Shown: positions 9,081 through 17,293 of the stretch, piece by piece
Position numbering within the stretch: the stretch's first letter is position 1
Layout: each line of letters opens with the position of its first letter
NCBI GenBank assembly: GCA_045430305.1
Contig: JAILXW010000003.1
Coordinates: 1 to 64,000 of the forward strand
DNA: 64,000 nucleotides
Reading direction: 5' to 3'
Source: Agarilytica sp045430305
Lineage (GTDB): Bacteria > Pseudomonadota > Gammaproteobacteria > Pseudomonadales > Cellvibrionaceae
Program-made: the position numbers and the translations under genes
Notes under the pieces: generated by a model
Told to the model about the DNA's origin: nothing
The model's input: the letters and a program-made list of their open reading frames with translations, nothing else
The model's database searches: none

Positions 9081-10265
9081 ATGACAAAAGAAGTAGTGAT
9101 CGTCGCCGCAGGGCGCACACCCATCGGCAACTTTAGCGGCTCCATCGCAGGCCTTCGCGCAGACGTATTGGGCACCACAGTAATTAAAGGTTTGCTGGAA
9201 AAAACAGGCTTGGCTCCAGATGCCGTCGATGAAGTGATTCTCGGTCAGGTACTTAGCGCCGGCATGGGCCAAAACCCCGCTCGCCAAGCGGCTGTTAACG
9301 CCGGTATACCCCACACATCTCCAGCAATGGGCGTAAGCAAAGTATGTGGTTCGGGCCTAAAAGCGACTCACCTTGCGGCACAATCGATCATGCTAGGTGA
9401 CGCTGACGTTGTAATCGCCGGCGGGCAAGAAAGCATGAGCCAATCTGCTCACGTGCTTCCAAACAGCCGTAACGGCGCCAAGATGGGTGACTGGAAGCTC
9501 ACCGACACTATGATTCAAGATGGCTTAACCGATGCTTTCGCCGGCTACCATATGGGTGTCACTGCGGAAAACATCGCGAAAAAATTCGGCATCACGCGTG
9601 AAGAGCAAGACGAATTTGCAGCAGCGTCCCAACAAAAAGCTGAAGCAGCACAAAAAGCGAATCGTTTCGATGATGAAATCATTCCTGTAAGCGTTCCACA
9701 ACGCAAGAAAGACCCTATTATCTTCTCTAGTGATGAATTCCCTCGCCATGGCACAACAGCAGAGTCACTCGGCAAGCTTCGTGCGGCGTTTGATAAAGAA
9801 GGCACTGTGACAGCGGGTAACGCATCTGGCATCAACGACGGTGCAGCCGCAGTCATCATGATGAGCGCAGACAAAGCGAAAGAACTCGGCCTTAAGCCGC
9901 TTGTTCGCATTGCGGCCTATGCAAGCTCAGGTGTCGATCCAGCGATTATGGGTACCGGTCCAATCACTGCCACACAACGCTGTTTATCCAAAGCGGGCTG
10001 GACGGTTGACGACCTCGACTTAATAGAAGCCAACGAAGCTTTTGCTGCTCAAGCCATTTCTGTAAACAAAGGCCTTGAGTGGGACACCGCTAAAGTAAAC
10101 GTTAATGGCGGCGCTATCGCACTTGGCCACCCCATTGGCGCTTCTGGTTGTCGTGTACTCGTCACCTTGATTCACGAAATGCTTAAGCGCGAATCAAATA
10201 AAGGCCTTGCTACACTTTGTATTGGTGGCGGTATGGGCGTTGCGCTTGCGGTAGAGCGCGTATAA
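9081..10265 (+). CDS. acetyl-CoA C-acetyltransferase (thiolase)
   Basis: This thiolase interconverts two acetyl-CoA and acetoacetyl-CoA. The 394-residue sequence has the nucleophile region MGVSKVCGSGLKATHLA (Cys near 90), the catalytic NGGAIALGHPIGASG histidine motif, and LCIGGGMG with the second cysteine. Length and the ANEAFAAQ block fit AtoB/PhaA-type enzymes. RBS CGGAGA sits 6 nt before the ATG. No phaB, phaC or ato genes are adjacent, so the pathway (beta-oxidation, ketogenesis or polyhydroxyalkanoate) cannot be decided from context. A strong terminator follows at once, so it appears monocistronic. Confidence 0.95.
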   Translation: MTKEVVIVAAGRTPIGNFSGSIAGLRADVLGTTVIKGLLEKTGLAPDAVDEVILGQVLSAGMGQNPARQAAVNAGIPHTSPAMGVSKVCGSGLKATHLAAQSIMLGDADVVIAGGQESMSQSAHVLPNSRNGAKMGDWKLTDTMIQDGLTDAFAGYHMGVTAENIAKKFGITREEQDEFAAASQQKAEAAQKANRFDDEIIPVSVPQRKKDPIIFSSDEFPRHGTTAESLGKLRAAFDKEGTVTAGNASGINDGAAAVIMMSADKAKELGLKPLVRIAAYASSGVDPAIMGTGPITATQRCLSKAGWTVDDLDLIEANEAFAAQAISVNKGLEWDTAKVNVNGGAIALGHPIGASGCRVLVTLIHEMLKRESNKGLATLCIGGGMGVALAVERV

Positions 10266-10292
10266 ACAAGACCTTTTAAACGTTTAGAAATG

Positions 10293-10320
10293 AATGGCGC
10301 CTATATGGCGCCATTTTTTT
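10293..10320 (+). terminator. rho-independent terminator after thiolase
   Basis: There is a perfect 9-bp stem, AATGGCGCC (10293-10301) with GGCGCCATT (10307-10315), and a 5-nt loop TATAT. A T run follows immediately, 28 nt downstream of the thiolase stop codon. Confidence 0.92.
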
Positions 10321-10498
10321 GCCTGCAAAAAACAAACCTTTGAAGCTGCTCACAAAAACAGCCGTTCAGTAATTCATTGTAATAGCGATGCATACCCCCG
10401 CTGTGACACAATAAATGGGTAAAGTGCAGGCCGGCTCGTAGAAGTACATTACCAATGGCATAGTCGCTTACCAATAAAAACTGACAACGAAGGGAAAA

Positions 10499-11074
10499 AT
10501 GGCGCCACCACGATTCTTCTTAAAAAAATTTTCAGTCGGCAGAGCTAAACGCTTTGCGGTTTTCATTTTTATCTCAATTTTATTTAGTTCAAACCAGGTA
10601 GCCGCAATGTCTATGATTGGATTTAAAATATGCTTGGCAAGTGAATCTTCAGGGGTTGTTACCTTAGCTGGTGCGCCGGTCGAAGGGGCCACTGTAAAAC
10701 GTTATGTAAAAAGCGATAACAACGGCAAAGAGTTCACTCACGAGACAACAACCGATAAAGACGGACGCTTTTCTTTTCCTAGTGTTTACATGCGAAGCTT
10801 ACTACCTTTGCTCATGATGATTCAGCCTGTGACCCAGCAGGAGGTTACGGTTAAACACAACGGACAAGAGTATCTGGCCTGGAGCCTTACTAAAATGAAT
10901 TGGGAGCTAGATCGCGAGGTGAATAACCACCAAGATATAAAAAATGGAAACACAAAACCTTTTAAGGTTGCTTGCGACCTAAGCCACCCCGAGAAAGGAA
11001 ATCTAATAGACAGTAACTCACAAGGCTTTTACGGCCGATGCTCAATCGAAAACGTAGCATTTGAAAAACAATAA
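10499..11074 (+). CDS. secreted or periplasmic DUF6795-like protein
   Basis: The product has 191 residues. A basic N-terminus and hydrophobic segment (about 18-36, ending NQVAAM) suggest a signal peptide or anchor. The body has a carboxypeptidase-regulatory-like beta fold: GVVTLAGAPVEGATVKR, then TTTDKDGRFSFPSVYMRSLL. This resembles proteins I know as DUF6795, but I could not search for it. AAGGG lies 5 nt before the ATG. The lipase starts 15 nt downstream. A periplasmic beta-sandwich protein beside a lipase could be a chaperone or immunity partner, which is inference only. Confidence 0.6.
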   Translation: MAPPRFFLKKFSVGRAKRFAVFIFISILFSSNQVAAMSMIGFKICLASESSGVVTLAGAPVEGATVKRYVKSDNNGKEFTHETTTDKDGRFSFPSVYMRSLLPLLMMIQPVTQQEVTVKHNGQEYLAWSLTKMNWELDREVNNHQDIKNGNTKPFKVACDLSHPEKGNLIDSNSQGFYGRCSIENVAFEKQ

Positions 11075-11089
11075 ATTTGAGGGAACATT

Positions 11090-12205
11090 ATGACAACATT
11101 ATCTCCACGTGATGCAGCAGCTGCAGCCTCTGTTGCTTACGAAACAAGAACAGATGGTCAAAATGTTTATCGCGCAGCAGCGAACCACAAAAGCCTTACA
11201 GATAAATTTGACTTTGAAAACTTAGCAAAATTTAAAAGTAAATCGGGCGCATTTTTTAAAGTTACGAGTGGCTTCGGCTATGTTGTAAATGGAAAAGGGA
11301 ATAATAAAGATGACGTACTGATTGCTATACGCGGAACAGTGACCAAAGCAGACTGGCTGACAGACGGAAATATTGGGCTACAAGTCAGTAGCACTGGAAA
11401 GATGGTGCATGCGGGTTTTAATCGTGCATTTAGAGAAATTGAACAACAGATAGCTCCTATTGTTCCCTCTGGAAAAAACATTCACTTTTGCGGCCATAGT
11501 TTAGGAGGCGCCCTCGCCACCTTAGGTTCGGACTGGGCCTCTCAAAAAAATGGTGGGTCGGTAAACCTTTACACTTTCGGATCACCAAGAGTCGGCTTTA
11601 AATCTTTTGCTGACAGCGTTACCACGAAACTAGGTTCCGGCGATATTTACCGCGTACACAGAAGCACAGACGCAGTCCCAATGATTCCAATATGGCCATT
11701 TGTCCATGTTCCACAACCAGGTAAGACATGCAAACTGGCATCAGAAGGGTTTTACAGCCCCCTAGCGGCGCACAGCATGGATAATTATTTGAACTCAGTA
11801 AGAAAATATGAATGGAGCTCATTGGTCACTCCTGAAGAAATCCAAAGCTCGCCAGGAAAATTTGATATTACAAGCTTGCAAGGAATAAAAAGCATTGGGA
11901 CTTATGCTCTGGGCCTTCTTGGCAAAGCCATTGGCTATATTCTTAAAGCTGCTGGCGTCGGTGTGCAAGGCGGACTTATCGTAGGTATTTCTGTCTTAGA
12001 TATGCTATCTATGGCATTAGAGAAAGCCGCAAAAGTAAGCGCAGAAATCGCGGGGTGGGTAAAGTTACTGATCGAAAAAATCATTTCGATTACCGGTGCA
12101 GGCATCGCCAAGATTGGCGACCTAACCGCAAACTTTATTCGTTGGGTTTTCCAGCTATTAATGAGCTCTATTCGTAGAACCGTTAGTCTAGCGCTCGTAG
12201 AATAG
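11090..12205 (+). CDS. class 3 lipase-family protein with hydrophobic C-terminal tail
   Basis: This is a predicted alpha/beta-hydrolase of the Lipase_3 family, 371 residues. The catalytic triad is visible: Ser137 in GHSLGG, Asp194 in STDAVPMIP, and His228 in AAHSMDNYL. The oxyanion segment AIRGT is near 79-83. There is no signal peptide. After the catalytic domain, residues about 262-371 form a run of glycine-rich and amphipathic hydrophobic helices not needed for catalysis. This tail could insert in membranes or bind a partner. It follows the DUF6795-like gene by 15 nt with RBS GAGGGA. A type VI-secreted phospholipase or a housekeeping intracellular lipase are both possible. Composition looks slightly AT-richer than the flanks. 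Confidence 0.8.
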   Translation: MTTLSPRDAAAAASVAYETRTDGQNVYRAAANHKSLTDKFDFENLAKFKSKSGAFFKVTSGFGYVVNGKGNNKDDVLIAIRGTVTKADWLTDGNIGLQVSSTGKMVHAGFNRAFREIEQQIAPIVPSGKNIHFCGHSLGGALATLGSDWASQKNGGSVNLYTFGSPRVGFKSFADSVTTKLGSGDIYRVHRSTDAVPMIPIWPFVHVPQPGKTCKLASEGFYSPLAAHSMDNYLNSVRKYEWSSLVTPEEIQSSPGKFDITSLQGIKSIGTYALGLLGKAIGYILKAAGVGVQGGLIVGISVLDMLSMALEKAAKVSAEIAGWVKLLIEKIISITGAGIAKIGDLTANFIRWVFQLLMSSIRRTVSLALVE

Positions 12206-12232
12206 TTTTATATTTGAAACTGGATTTAAATC

Positions 12233-12523
12233 ATGGCTCTAGCAGCACTAATTTTTGGAATAATGATGCAAATCGGATTCGCGGTTATGCAACTCGTTGG
12301 AGCTGCCATGATGGGGGGAGGTAGCAACAAAGAGCTATCCAAACTTACCTCTTTTTTAGTAGAAGCGAGTGGATTTGTTTTTCCGTTGATTAGCATATCG
12401 GTCTGCATTGCCTTGGTTGTTATGTACAGAAACGATTCTGTTTATTATTCTTTGTGGTGGCACGCATTGCCACCCGCTTTATTTATCCCGTACTTATTCG
12501 CATTAGAACGGATACTGCACTAA
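12233..12523 (+). CDS. small membrane protein of unknown function
   Basis: The 96-residue product has about three hydrophobic segments (residues 3-28, 46-67 and 73-92), consistent with an inner-membrane protein. I do not recognise a family. It lies 27 nt after the lipase and 85 nt before lemA on the same strand, so it probably belongs to the same transcription unit. Its position after a lipase with a membrane-active-looking tail makes an immunity or anchoring role conceivable, but nothing in the sequence proves it. The ribosome-binding site is weak. Confidence 0.6.
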   Translation: MALAALIFGIMMQIGFAVMQLVGAAMMGGGSNKELSKLTSFLVEASGFVFPLISISVCIALVVMYRNDSVYYSLWWHALPPALFIPYLFALERILH

Positions 12524-12607
12524 AAAACGCGAATTCGTAGGATTTAAATTTTAGTGCCATACTAATACCTCACCCGGCTCTTCACGCTAAAAATATGGAG
12601 TTTATCG

Positions 12608-13201
12608 ATGTCCAGCGGCTTAATTACTTTAATCGTTCTCGTTGTTTTGGCTTTCTACATCATCAGTATTTACAACAAGCTGGTGGCACTAAAAAACCGC
12701 TTTCAAAATGCTTTTGCCCAGATAGAAGTTCAACTAAAACGCCGTTACGACTTGATTCCGAATTTGGTTGAAACTGCCAAAGGCTATTTGGAGCACGAAC
12801 GCGAAACCTTAGAAGCGGTCATTTCGGCGCGTAACGCGGCAATGGCCGGTTTGAAAGCAGCTTCTGAACACCCAGATAGCGCTGCAGCCATCCAAGAGCT
12901 TGCTGGAGCAGAAGGTATGCTCGCAGGCGCCCTAGGCAAACTGAATGTTGTAGTTGAGGCTTACCCAGATTTAAAAGCCAACGAAAATATGATGCAACTT
13001 ACAGAAGAACTCACCAGCACAGAAAACAAAGTTTCTTTTGCTCGCCAAGGTTTTAACGATGCGGTAACCGAATACAACAGCTACCGCCAAAGCTTCCCGC
13101 CGATATTTTTCGCTAACCTATTTGGCCACTCTACAGATGCTGAGCTGTTGGAATTTGCTGATAGCGAAGCAATTCAAGAGGCCCCCAAGGTTTCGTTCTA
13201 G
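12608..13201 (+). CDS. lemA: LemA family protein
   Basis: This is a 197-residue LemA-family membrane protein. It has one N-terminal transmembrane helix (SGLITLIVLVVLAFYIISIY), then a cytoplasmic helical bundle with the family hallmark QIEVQLKRRYDLIPNLVETAKGY split across residues 38-60, and ENKVSFARQGFNDAVTEYN near the C-terminus. The last ~20 residues (ADSEAIQEAPKVSF) are the usual variable tail. LemA proteins are commonly encoded beside HtpX-type proteases, as here (M48 gene 18 nt downstream). RBS TATGGAG lies 9 nt upstream of the start. Confidence 0.93.
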   Translation: MSSGLITLIVLVVLAFYIISIYNKLVALKNRFQNAFAQIEVQLKRRYDLIPNLVETAKGYLEHERETLEAVISARNAAMAGLKAASEHPDSAAAIQELAGAEGMLAGALGKLNVVVEAYPDLKANENMMQLTEELTSTENKVSFARQGFNDAVTEYNSYRQSFPPIFFANLFGHSTDAELLEFADSEAIQEAPKVSF

Positions 13202-13219
13202 CCTTGCATCTAACGTAAA

Positions 13220-15136
13220 ATGAATTTCTTTCAACATCAAGACAAAGCGAGGAAAAACACCTCGCTTCTTGTTTTACTTCTATGCGCTGCGATACTCGCA
13301 CTTATCTTGGCCACCATCATTGTCGTCGGCGGCTTTCTTTATTTCCTCGAAAGCAATTCGACATCAATGAACGTTTACGCCAATCAGGGCGTATCTTTAC
13401 CCGAACACTTCTGGCGTTTAATAAATTCTAAAATAGGACTCTACGTAGCAATGGCTGTTGCTACCGTAGTTGGATTTGGCGGGCTTTTTAAACTCGTACA
13501 GCTTGGCTCGGGCGGCCGCGTAGTTGCAGAATCATTAGGCGGCAAATTCATCGACCCTTCCAGCCGCGACCCGCAAGAACGCAAGGTATTAAACGTGGTG
13601 GAAGAAATGGCGATTGCCTCGGGCAACCCTGTTCCTCCTGTTTATCTCATGGAAGATGAAAGTATCAATGCATTTGCCGCAGGCATGAATCGGCGAAACG
13701 CCGTTATTGGCGTAACACGGGGCTGCATTGCAATTCTTTCTCGCGATGAACTACAAGGAGTGATGGCACACGAGTTTAGCCATATTCACAACGGCGATAT
13801 GCGTTTAAATATGCGTTTAATTGCCATATTACACGGCATATTAATGATCGGCCTAATTGGTTACTACATCGCACATGGCTCCGGCAGTAGCTACCGATAC
13901 AGAAGCCGAAGAGATGGTAAACAAGTGAGCTTAGGGCTCGCGCTAATGGCCATCGGTTATGGTGGTACATTTTTCGGCAATATGATTAAAGCCGCAGTGA
14001 GTCGACAACGCGAATTTTTAGCCGACGCTTCCGCCGTTCAATTCACCCGTAACCCAGCAGGCATTTCTGGCGCACTAAAAAAAATAGGCGGCTACCGTAA
14101 AGGCTCCATGATACAAGATGGCCACGCTGCCGAATTTAGCCACTTCTTTTTTGGGCAAGGTATTCGTACAAGCTTTTCTACCTTTATGGCGACACACCCC
14201 CCGCTTGCAGAACGTATCAAGCGAATAGAGCCCCGCTGGCAGGGCGCATTTTCCGTAGTAAATGAAGCACCGATTCAAGATGCCACCTCGTCTGAATCCG
14301 ACTCAAGCGTTTCTCACTTTTCAAATGGCGGCGAGTTCGTAGAAAACCAGACACCACTAAATGACTCGATTATTGAACATGCAGGCGAAGCCAGCGCTGA
14401 CAGCCTAACCAAAGCGCATGAACTTATCTCAGGCTTCCCTAAAAATATTTACAACGCAGCACATCAAGCTTTTAGTGCGCGCGCCGTTGTGTATGGCTTA
14501 CTTCTAGATAAAAACTCCGTCATTCGCGACCAACAATTGGAATCCCTACAACACTCAGCCCACCCCGCCACTTATCGTGAATTGGTGTCATTGCTCGATG
14601 AAGTATTATCAATCAAAAGCTTCCAACGCTTACCCCTTCTAATGCTGTGTACACCCGCATTAAAGCAACTGTCGGAACCGCAATATAAAATTTTTAAAAA
14701 GAATCTCGCGATACTCATTAAAGCTGACAGGAAAGTCTCGCTATTTGAATGGTGTCTGTATCGCATCACCACCAAAAATTATGAAAGCGATGAAAAGGAA
14801 GGGCATTTTAATCTCGAAGCCTGCAGAGCAGAGCTGGAAACACTTTTTTATTTTGTTGCTCAGGCCGGCAAAAATGACGACGCGCTCACAGCTTTTAATA
14901 AAGGCATGGCCGCCATTAATCACCCGCTCTACACAAAAATACCAATCGTCGCGCACTCACTCCCAACACTCGATCAAGCGCTAGACCGCTTAGAAAGATT
15001 GAAACCTCTAGAAAAACCACGACTACTCAAGGCCCTGATCGAAATAATCAATGCAGATGAGAAAGCAATTAACGAAGAAAAGGAACTGTTTAGGGCTGTG
15101 GCCGATACGCTAAACTGCCCGTTTCCGCCCTTATAA
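13220..15136 (+). CDS. M48 family (HtpX-like) metalloprotease with TerB-like C-terminal domain
   Basis: This is a 638-residue membrane zinc protease. It has two transmembrane helices near 15-42 and 72-93. The HEFSH zinc motif at 184-188 lies within VMAHEFSHIHNGD. A further hydrophobic pair follows near 200-250, and the third-ligand region is SRQREFLADASA. After the protease domain (HPPLAERIKRIEP near 330) comes about 300 extra residues. Their end contains two DRKVS/DEKAINEEK-type acidic repeats (INADEKAINEEKELFRAVAD), resembling TerB-like calcium/metal-binding helical domains. E. coli HtpX is only about 290 residues, so this is a long version. It follows lemA by 18 nt. Confidence 0.9.
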   Translation: MNFFQHQDKARKNTSLLVLLLCAAILALILATIIVVGGFLYFLESNSTSMNVYANQGVSLPEHFWRLINSKIGLYVAMAVATVVGFGGLFKLVQLGSGGRVVAESLGGKFIDPSSRDPQERKVLNVVEEMAIASGNPVPPVYLMEDESINAFAAGMNRRNAVIGVTRGCIAILSRDELQGVMAHEFSHIHNGDMRLNMRLIAILHGILMIGLIGYYIAHGSGSSYRYRSRRDGKQVSLGLALMAIGYGGTFFGNMIKAAVSRQREFLADASAVQFTRNPAGISGALKKIGGYRKGSMIQDGHAAEFSHFFFGQGIRTSFSTFMATHPPLAERIKRIEPRWQGAFSVVNEAPIQDATSSESDSSVSHFSNGGEFVENQTPLNDSIIEHAGEASADSLTKAHELISGFPKNIYNAAHQAFSARAVVYGLLLDKNSVIRDQQLESLQHSAHPATYRELVSLLDEVLSIKSFQRLPLLMLCTPALKQLSEPQYKIFKKNLAILIKADRKVSLFEWCLYRITTKNYESDEKEGHFNLEACRAELETLFYFVAQAGKNDDALTAFNKGMAAINHPLYTKIPIVAHSLPTLDQALDRLERLKPLEKPRLLKALIEIINADEKAINEEKELFRAVADTLNCPFPPL

Positions 15137-15143
15137 AGACACC

Positions 15144-15195
15144 AATAAAAAAGGCGGTGCCTCTCTTTATTAGAAAAAACAAAGAAAGCACCGCC
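15144..15195 (-). terminator. bidirectional-type terminator between M48 gene and Yip1 gene
   Basis: Stem GGCGGTGC (15153-15160) pairs with GCACCGCC (15188-15195) and extends inward by CTCTCTTT/AAAGAAAG with one mismatch. On the minus strand it is followed by a T run (AATAAAAAA on the plus strand at 15144-15152), placing a good terminator just after the minus-strand Yip1-type gene. It may also stop plus-strand transcription from the M48 gene. Confidence 0.85.
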
Positions 15196-15226
15196 TCTTA
15201 AGCAGCCAAAAAGCTGACCAATCGCG

Positions 15227-15844
15227 CTAGTCGATAAACTCAGGCGAAACGCCCATCCCCCAAATAATGACTGTTGTAATCATCGCGGTCACCATTAACA
15301 CCAAACCAACTGTTACAACTGAACTGGCATACATAAAGGAACGATCTTTATCTAAATTCATTAAAATTGGAATGCCTTCATAAATCAGGTAAATGGAGTA
15401 TGCACCCGCGATAGTTGTAACAATGGCATTTAGCCATAGCACCGGGTAAACCATAAAAATACCGACCAGCAACAAAGGAATCGTGACGTACACTGCCAAA
15501 GCTGTACCGTCGTAGTGAATTCGATCTTCATCACCCTGCACACCATAAGTGCGCGACATCCAATTGATAAACTCTCCAAATATAAATATTCCCGCAAGCA
15601 AAGCTACATAGGTCAGTGCACACAGCGACAGCGCACTTTCTGTCGTAAGCTTGACTGGGTCACCTCCACCGACAGCCCAACCCACTTGGGTTACGCCATA
15701 AAAAGCAGAGAGCACTGGGATCAGCGCCAAAAATGGCACATGAGAAATGAATACGCCACGAAAAGACTCTTTCTGGTCGCGAATAAGTTTCCACTCATTG
15801 TCAGGGTTGATCAATATACCAATCGTATGATCAAGAAACGCCAT
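15227..15844 (-). CDS. Yip1 family membrane protein
   Basis: This is a 205-residue integral membrane protein with about five hydrophobic helices (VFISHVPFLALIPVLSAFYG, then LSLCALTYVALLAGIFIFG and others). The N-terminal block DHTIGILINPDNEWKLIRD is typical of bacterial Yip1-domain proteins, whose function is unclear. I use the ATG at 15844 because GGAGG is 5 nt upstream. The longer frame to 15931 adds residues without support. It is transcribed away from sspB across a ~230-nt gap and ends at a strong terminator. Confidence 0.8.
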   Translation of the reverse strand: MAFLDHTIGILINPDNEWKLIRDQKESFRGVFISHVPFLALIPVLSAFYGVTQVGWAVGGGDPVKLTTESALSLCALTYVALLAGIFIFGEFINWMSRTYGVQGDEDRIHYDGTALAVYVTIPLLLVGIFMVYPVLWLNAIVTTIAGAYSIYLIYEGIPILMNLDKDRSFMYASSVVTVGLVLMVTAMITTVIIWGMGVSPEFID

Positions 15845-16075
15845 AACTACCTCCGGGTCGGTGCTGGTCTTGTTATTGTTGTGCTGTTGCAGTGTGTTCG
15901 CGCAGTGATTCATTATAGAACCTGCCCGCAAGAATTTACCACATCACCCTAATGGAATATAAGGCATGTTGCTTTGATGTAAATTAAAGATAAGGAAATT
16001 GGAGGGGGAAGACGCCAATACAGGCATGAATCCGCAGCTGCGAGCAACCATTTGCAGAGAAGCCCTATACAGGCC

Positions 16076-16486
16076 TTATTTGACGACCCTTAATGGTGGG
16101 CGTTTTTCGCCATCGCCGCTGTCACTCTCTGGATCACTGCCCGTGGGGTCTGGCTCCGGCTCGTCTGGTGGCTCATAGTCGAAGTTCATACCTTGGCCAT
16201 TCTCACGCGCATAGATACCTACAACGGCATAACAAGGCACATATATATCGTTAGGTATTCCGCCAAAGCGCGCATTGAAAACAATAGCTTTATTGCCAAG
16301 CTCTAAATTGATAACCGCCCCTGGCGCGATGTTGAGAATAATTTGTCCATCACTATTCACATACTGCTGCGGCACTTCTGCACCTTCAGCGCGCGCGTTA
16401 ACAACAACAACCGGCGTGCATTGATTGTCGACGATCCACTCATAAAGAGCGCGAATAATATAGGGGCGACTGGAATTCATCGTCAT
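16076..16486 (-). CDS. sspB: ClpXP protease specificity-enhancing factor SspB
   Basis: SspB is a cytoplasmic adaptor that delivers ssrA-tagged and other proteins to ClpXP. The 136-residue product begins MTMNSSRPYIIRALYEWIVD and has the tag-binding beta fold (LNIAPGAVINLEL, FNARFGG, YVPCYAVVGIYARENGQGM). An acidic flexible linker rich in D, E and P follows, and the C-terminal ClpX-binding tail RPPLRVVK. GAGTGAG sits upstream of the chosen ATG, and a second ATG lies 6 nt further in. It is 69 nt downstream of sspA, the standard pair. Confidence 0.96.
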   Translation of the reverse strand: MTMNSSRPYIIRALYEWIVDNQCTPVVVVNARAEGAEVPQQYVNSDGQIILNIAPGAVINLELGNKAIVFNARFGGIPNDIYVPCYAVVGIYARENGQGMNFDYEPPDEPEPDPTGSDPESDSGDGEKRPPLRVVK

Positions 16487-16555
16487 AGTCTCACTCGAGT
16501 ACACTCAGGCCCGACACTAAGAGTGTAAGGATCGAGCGTAAACGGCATAAGAAGA

Positions 16556-17188
16556 TTAGAGACGCATCTCGCGTTCGGCTTCAGACAAGCTCTCTTGAAA
16601 TGCCGGGCGCTCAAACATGCGATCCATATATTCTACTAAAGGCATGGTCTGACGCGTACGCGGAAGCTCGATACCCATTGCTTGCAAGCGCCACAAAATA
16701 GGAGACAAGCAGCAATCAACCAAAGTGAACTCATCGCTCATAAAGAACGGCTTTTCAGCAAAGATCGGCGCAATAGATACCAAACTATCTTGTAGTTCTT
16801 GGCGCGCTTTAGCGACGTTATCTTTGTTTTTACCCTCGGTAATCATTTTTACCAAAGGGCACCAATCACGCTCGATACGGTATATAAACTGACGACTTTC
16901 TGCACGCGCAACCGGGTAAACCGGCAACAATGGTGGATGAGGAAAGCGCTCGTCTAGATATTCCATCATTGCCTGACTGTGATAAAGCGAGAGATCACGA
17001 TCTAGCAAGGTCGGAAGAGAAGCGTAGGGATTTATTTCTCGCAGCTCGTCAGGCACTTCATTTGGATTGACTTCGACTAAGTCTACTGTCACGCCTTTTT
17101 CCGCCAACACAATACGTACGCGATGACTATAGTGGTCGCGATCGTCGGAAAAATAAGTCATGGACGAGCGTTTTGCTACTACTCCCAT
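16556..17188 (-). CDS. sspA: stringent starvation protein A
   Basis: SspA has a glutathione-transferase fold and binds RNA polymerase during starvation and acid stress. The 210-residue sequence has the thioredoxin-like N-terminal domain (MTYFSDDRDHYSHRVRIVLAEKG, spread over residues 10-32), NPYASLPTLLDRDL, and the helical C-terminal domain with the PHPPLLP region known to be functionally important in SspA. It sits between the bc1 genes and sspB as in Pseudomonas, with RBS GGGGTAAAG. The petB/C stop is about 105 nt upstream, so co-transcription is possible. Confidence 0.95.
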   Translation of the reverse strand: MGVVAKRSSMTYFSDDRDHYSHRVRIVLAEKGVTVDLVEVNPNEVPDELREINPYASLPTLLDRDLSLYHSQAMMEYLDERFPHPPLLPVYPVARAESRQFIYRIERDWCPLVKMITEGKNKDNVAKARQELQDSLVSIAPIFAEKPFFMSDEFTLVDCCLSPILWRLQAMGIELPRTRQTMPLVEYMDRMFERPAFQESLSEAEREMRL

Positions 17189-17293
17189 TGAACTTTACCC
17201 CAGCTCTATTTCTAATTCGTAATTACAAAATTGCCGCTGTCGAGCCTAAACCCACAGCGGCGCGGATGATGACAAAGTTAAATTGAACAATGT

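Noticed and set aside
10499..15136. Genomic island carrying the lipase block
   Set aside because: No integrase, tRNA, flanking repeats or insertion sequences are visible; only a mild composition impression.
15515..15952. 145-codon plus-strand frame opposite the Yip1-type gene
   Set aside because: It is antisense to a gene with clear membrane-protein character and an excellent ribosome-binding site.
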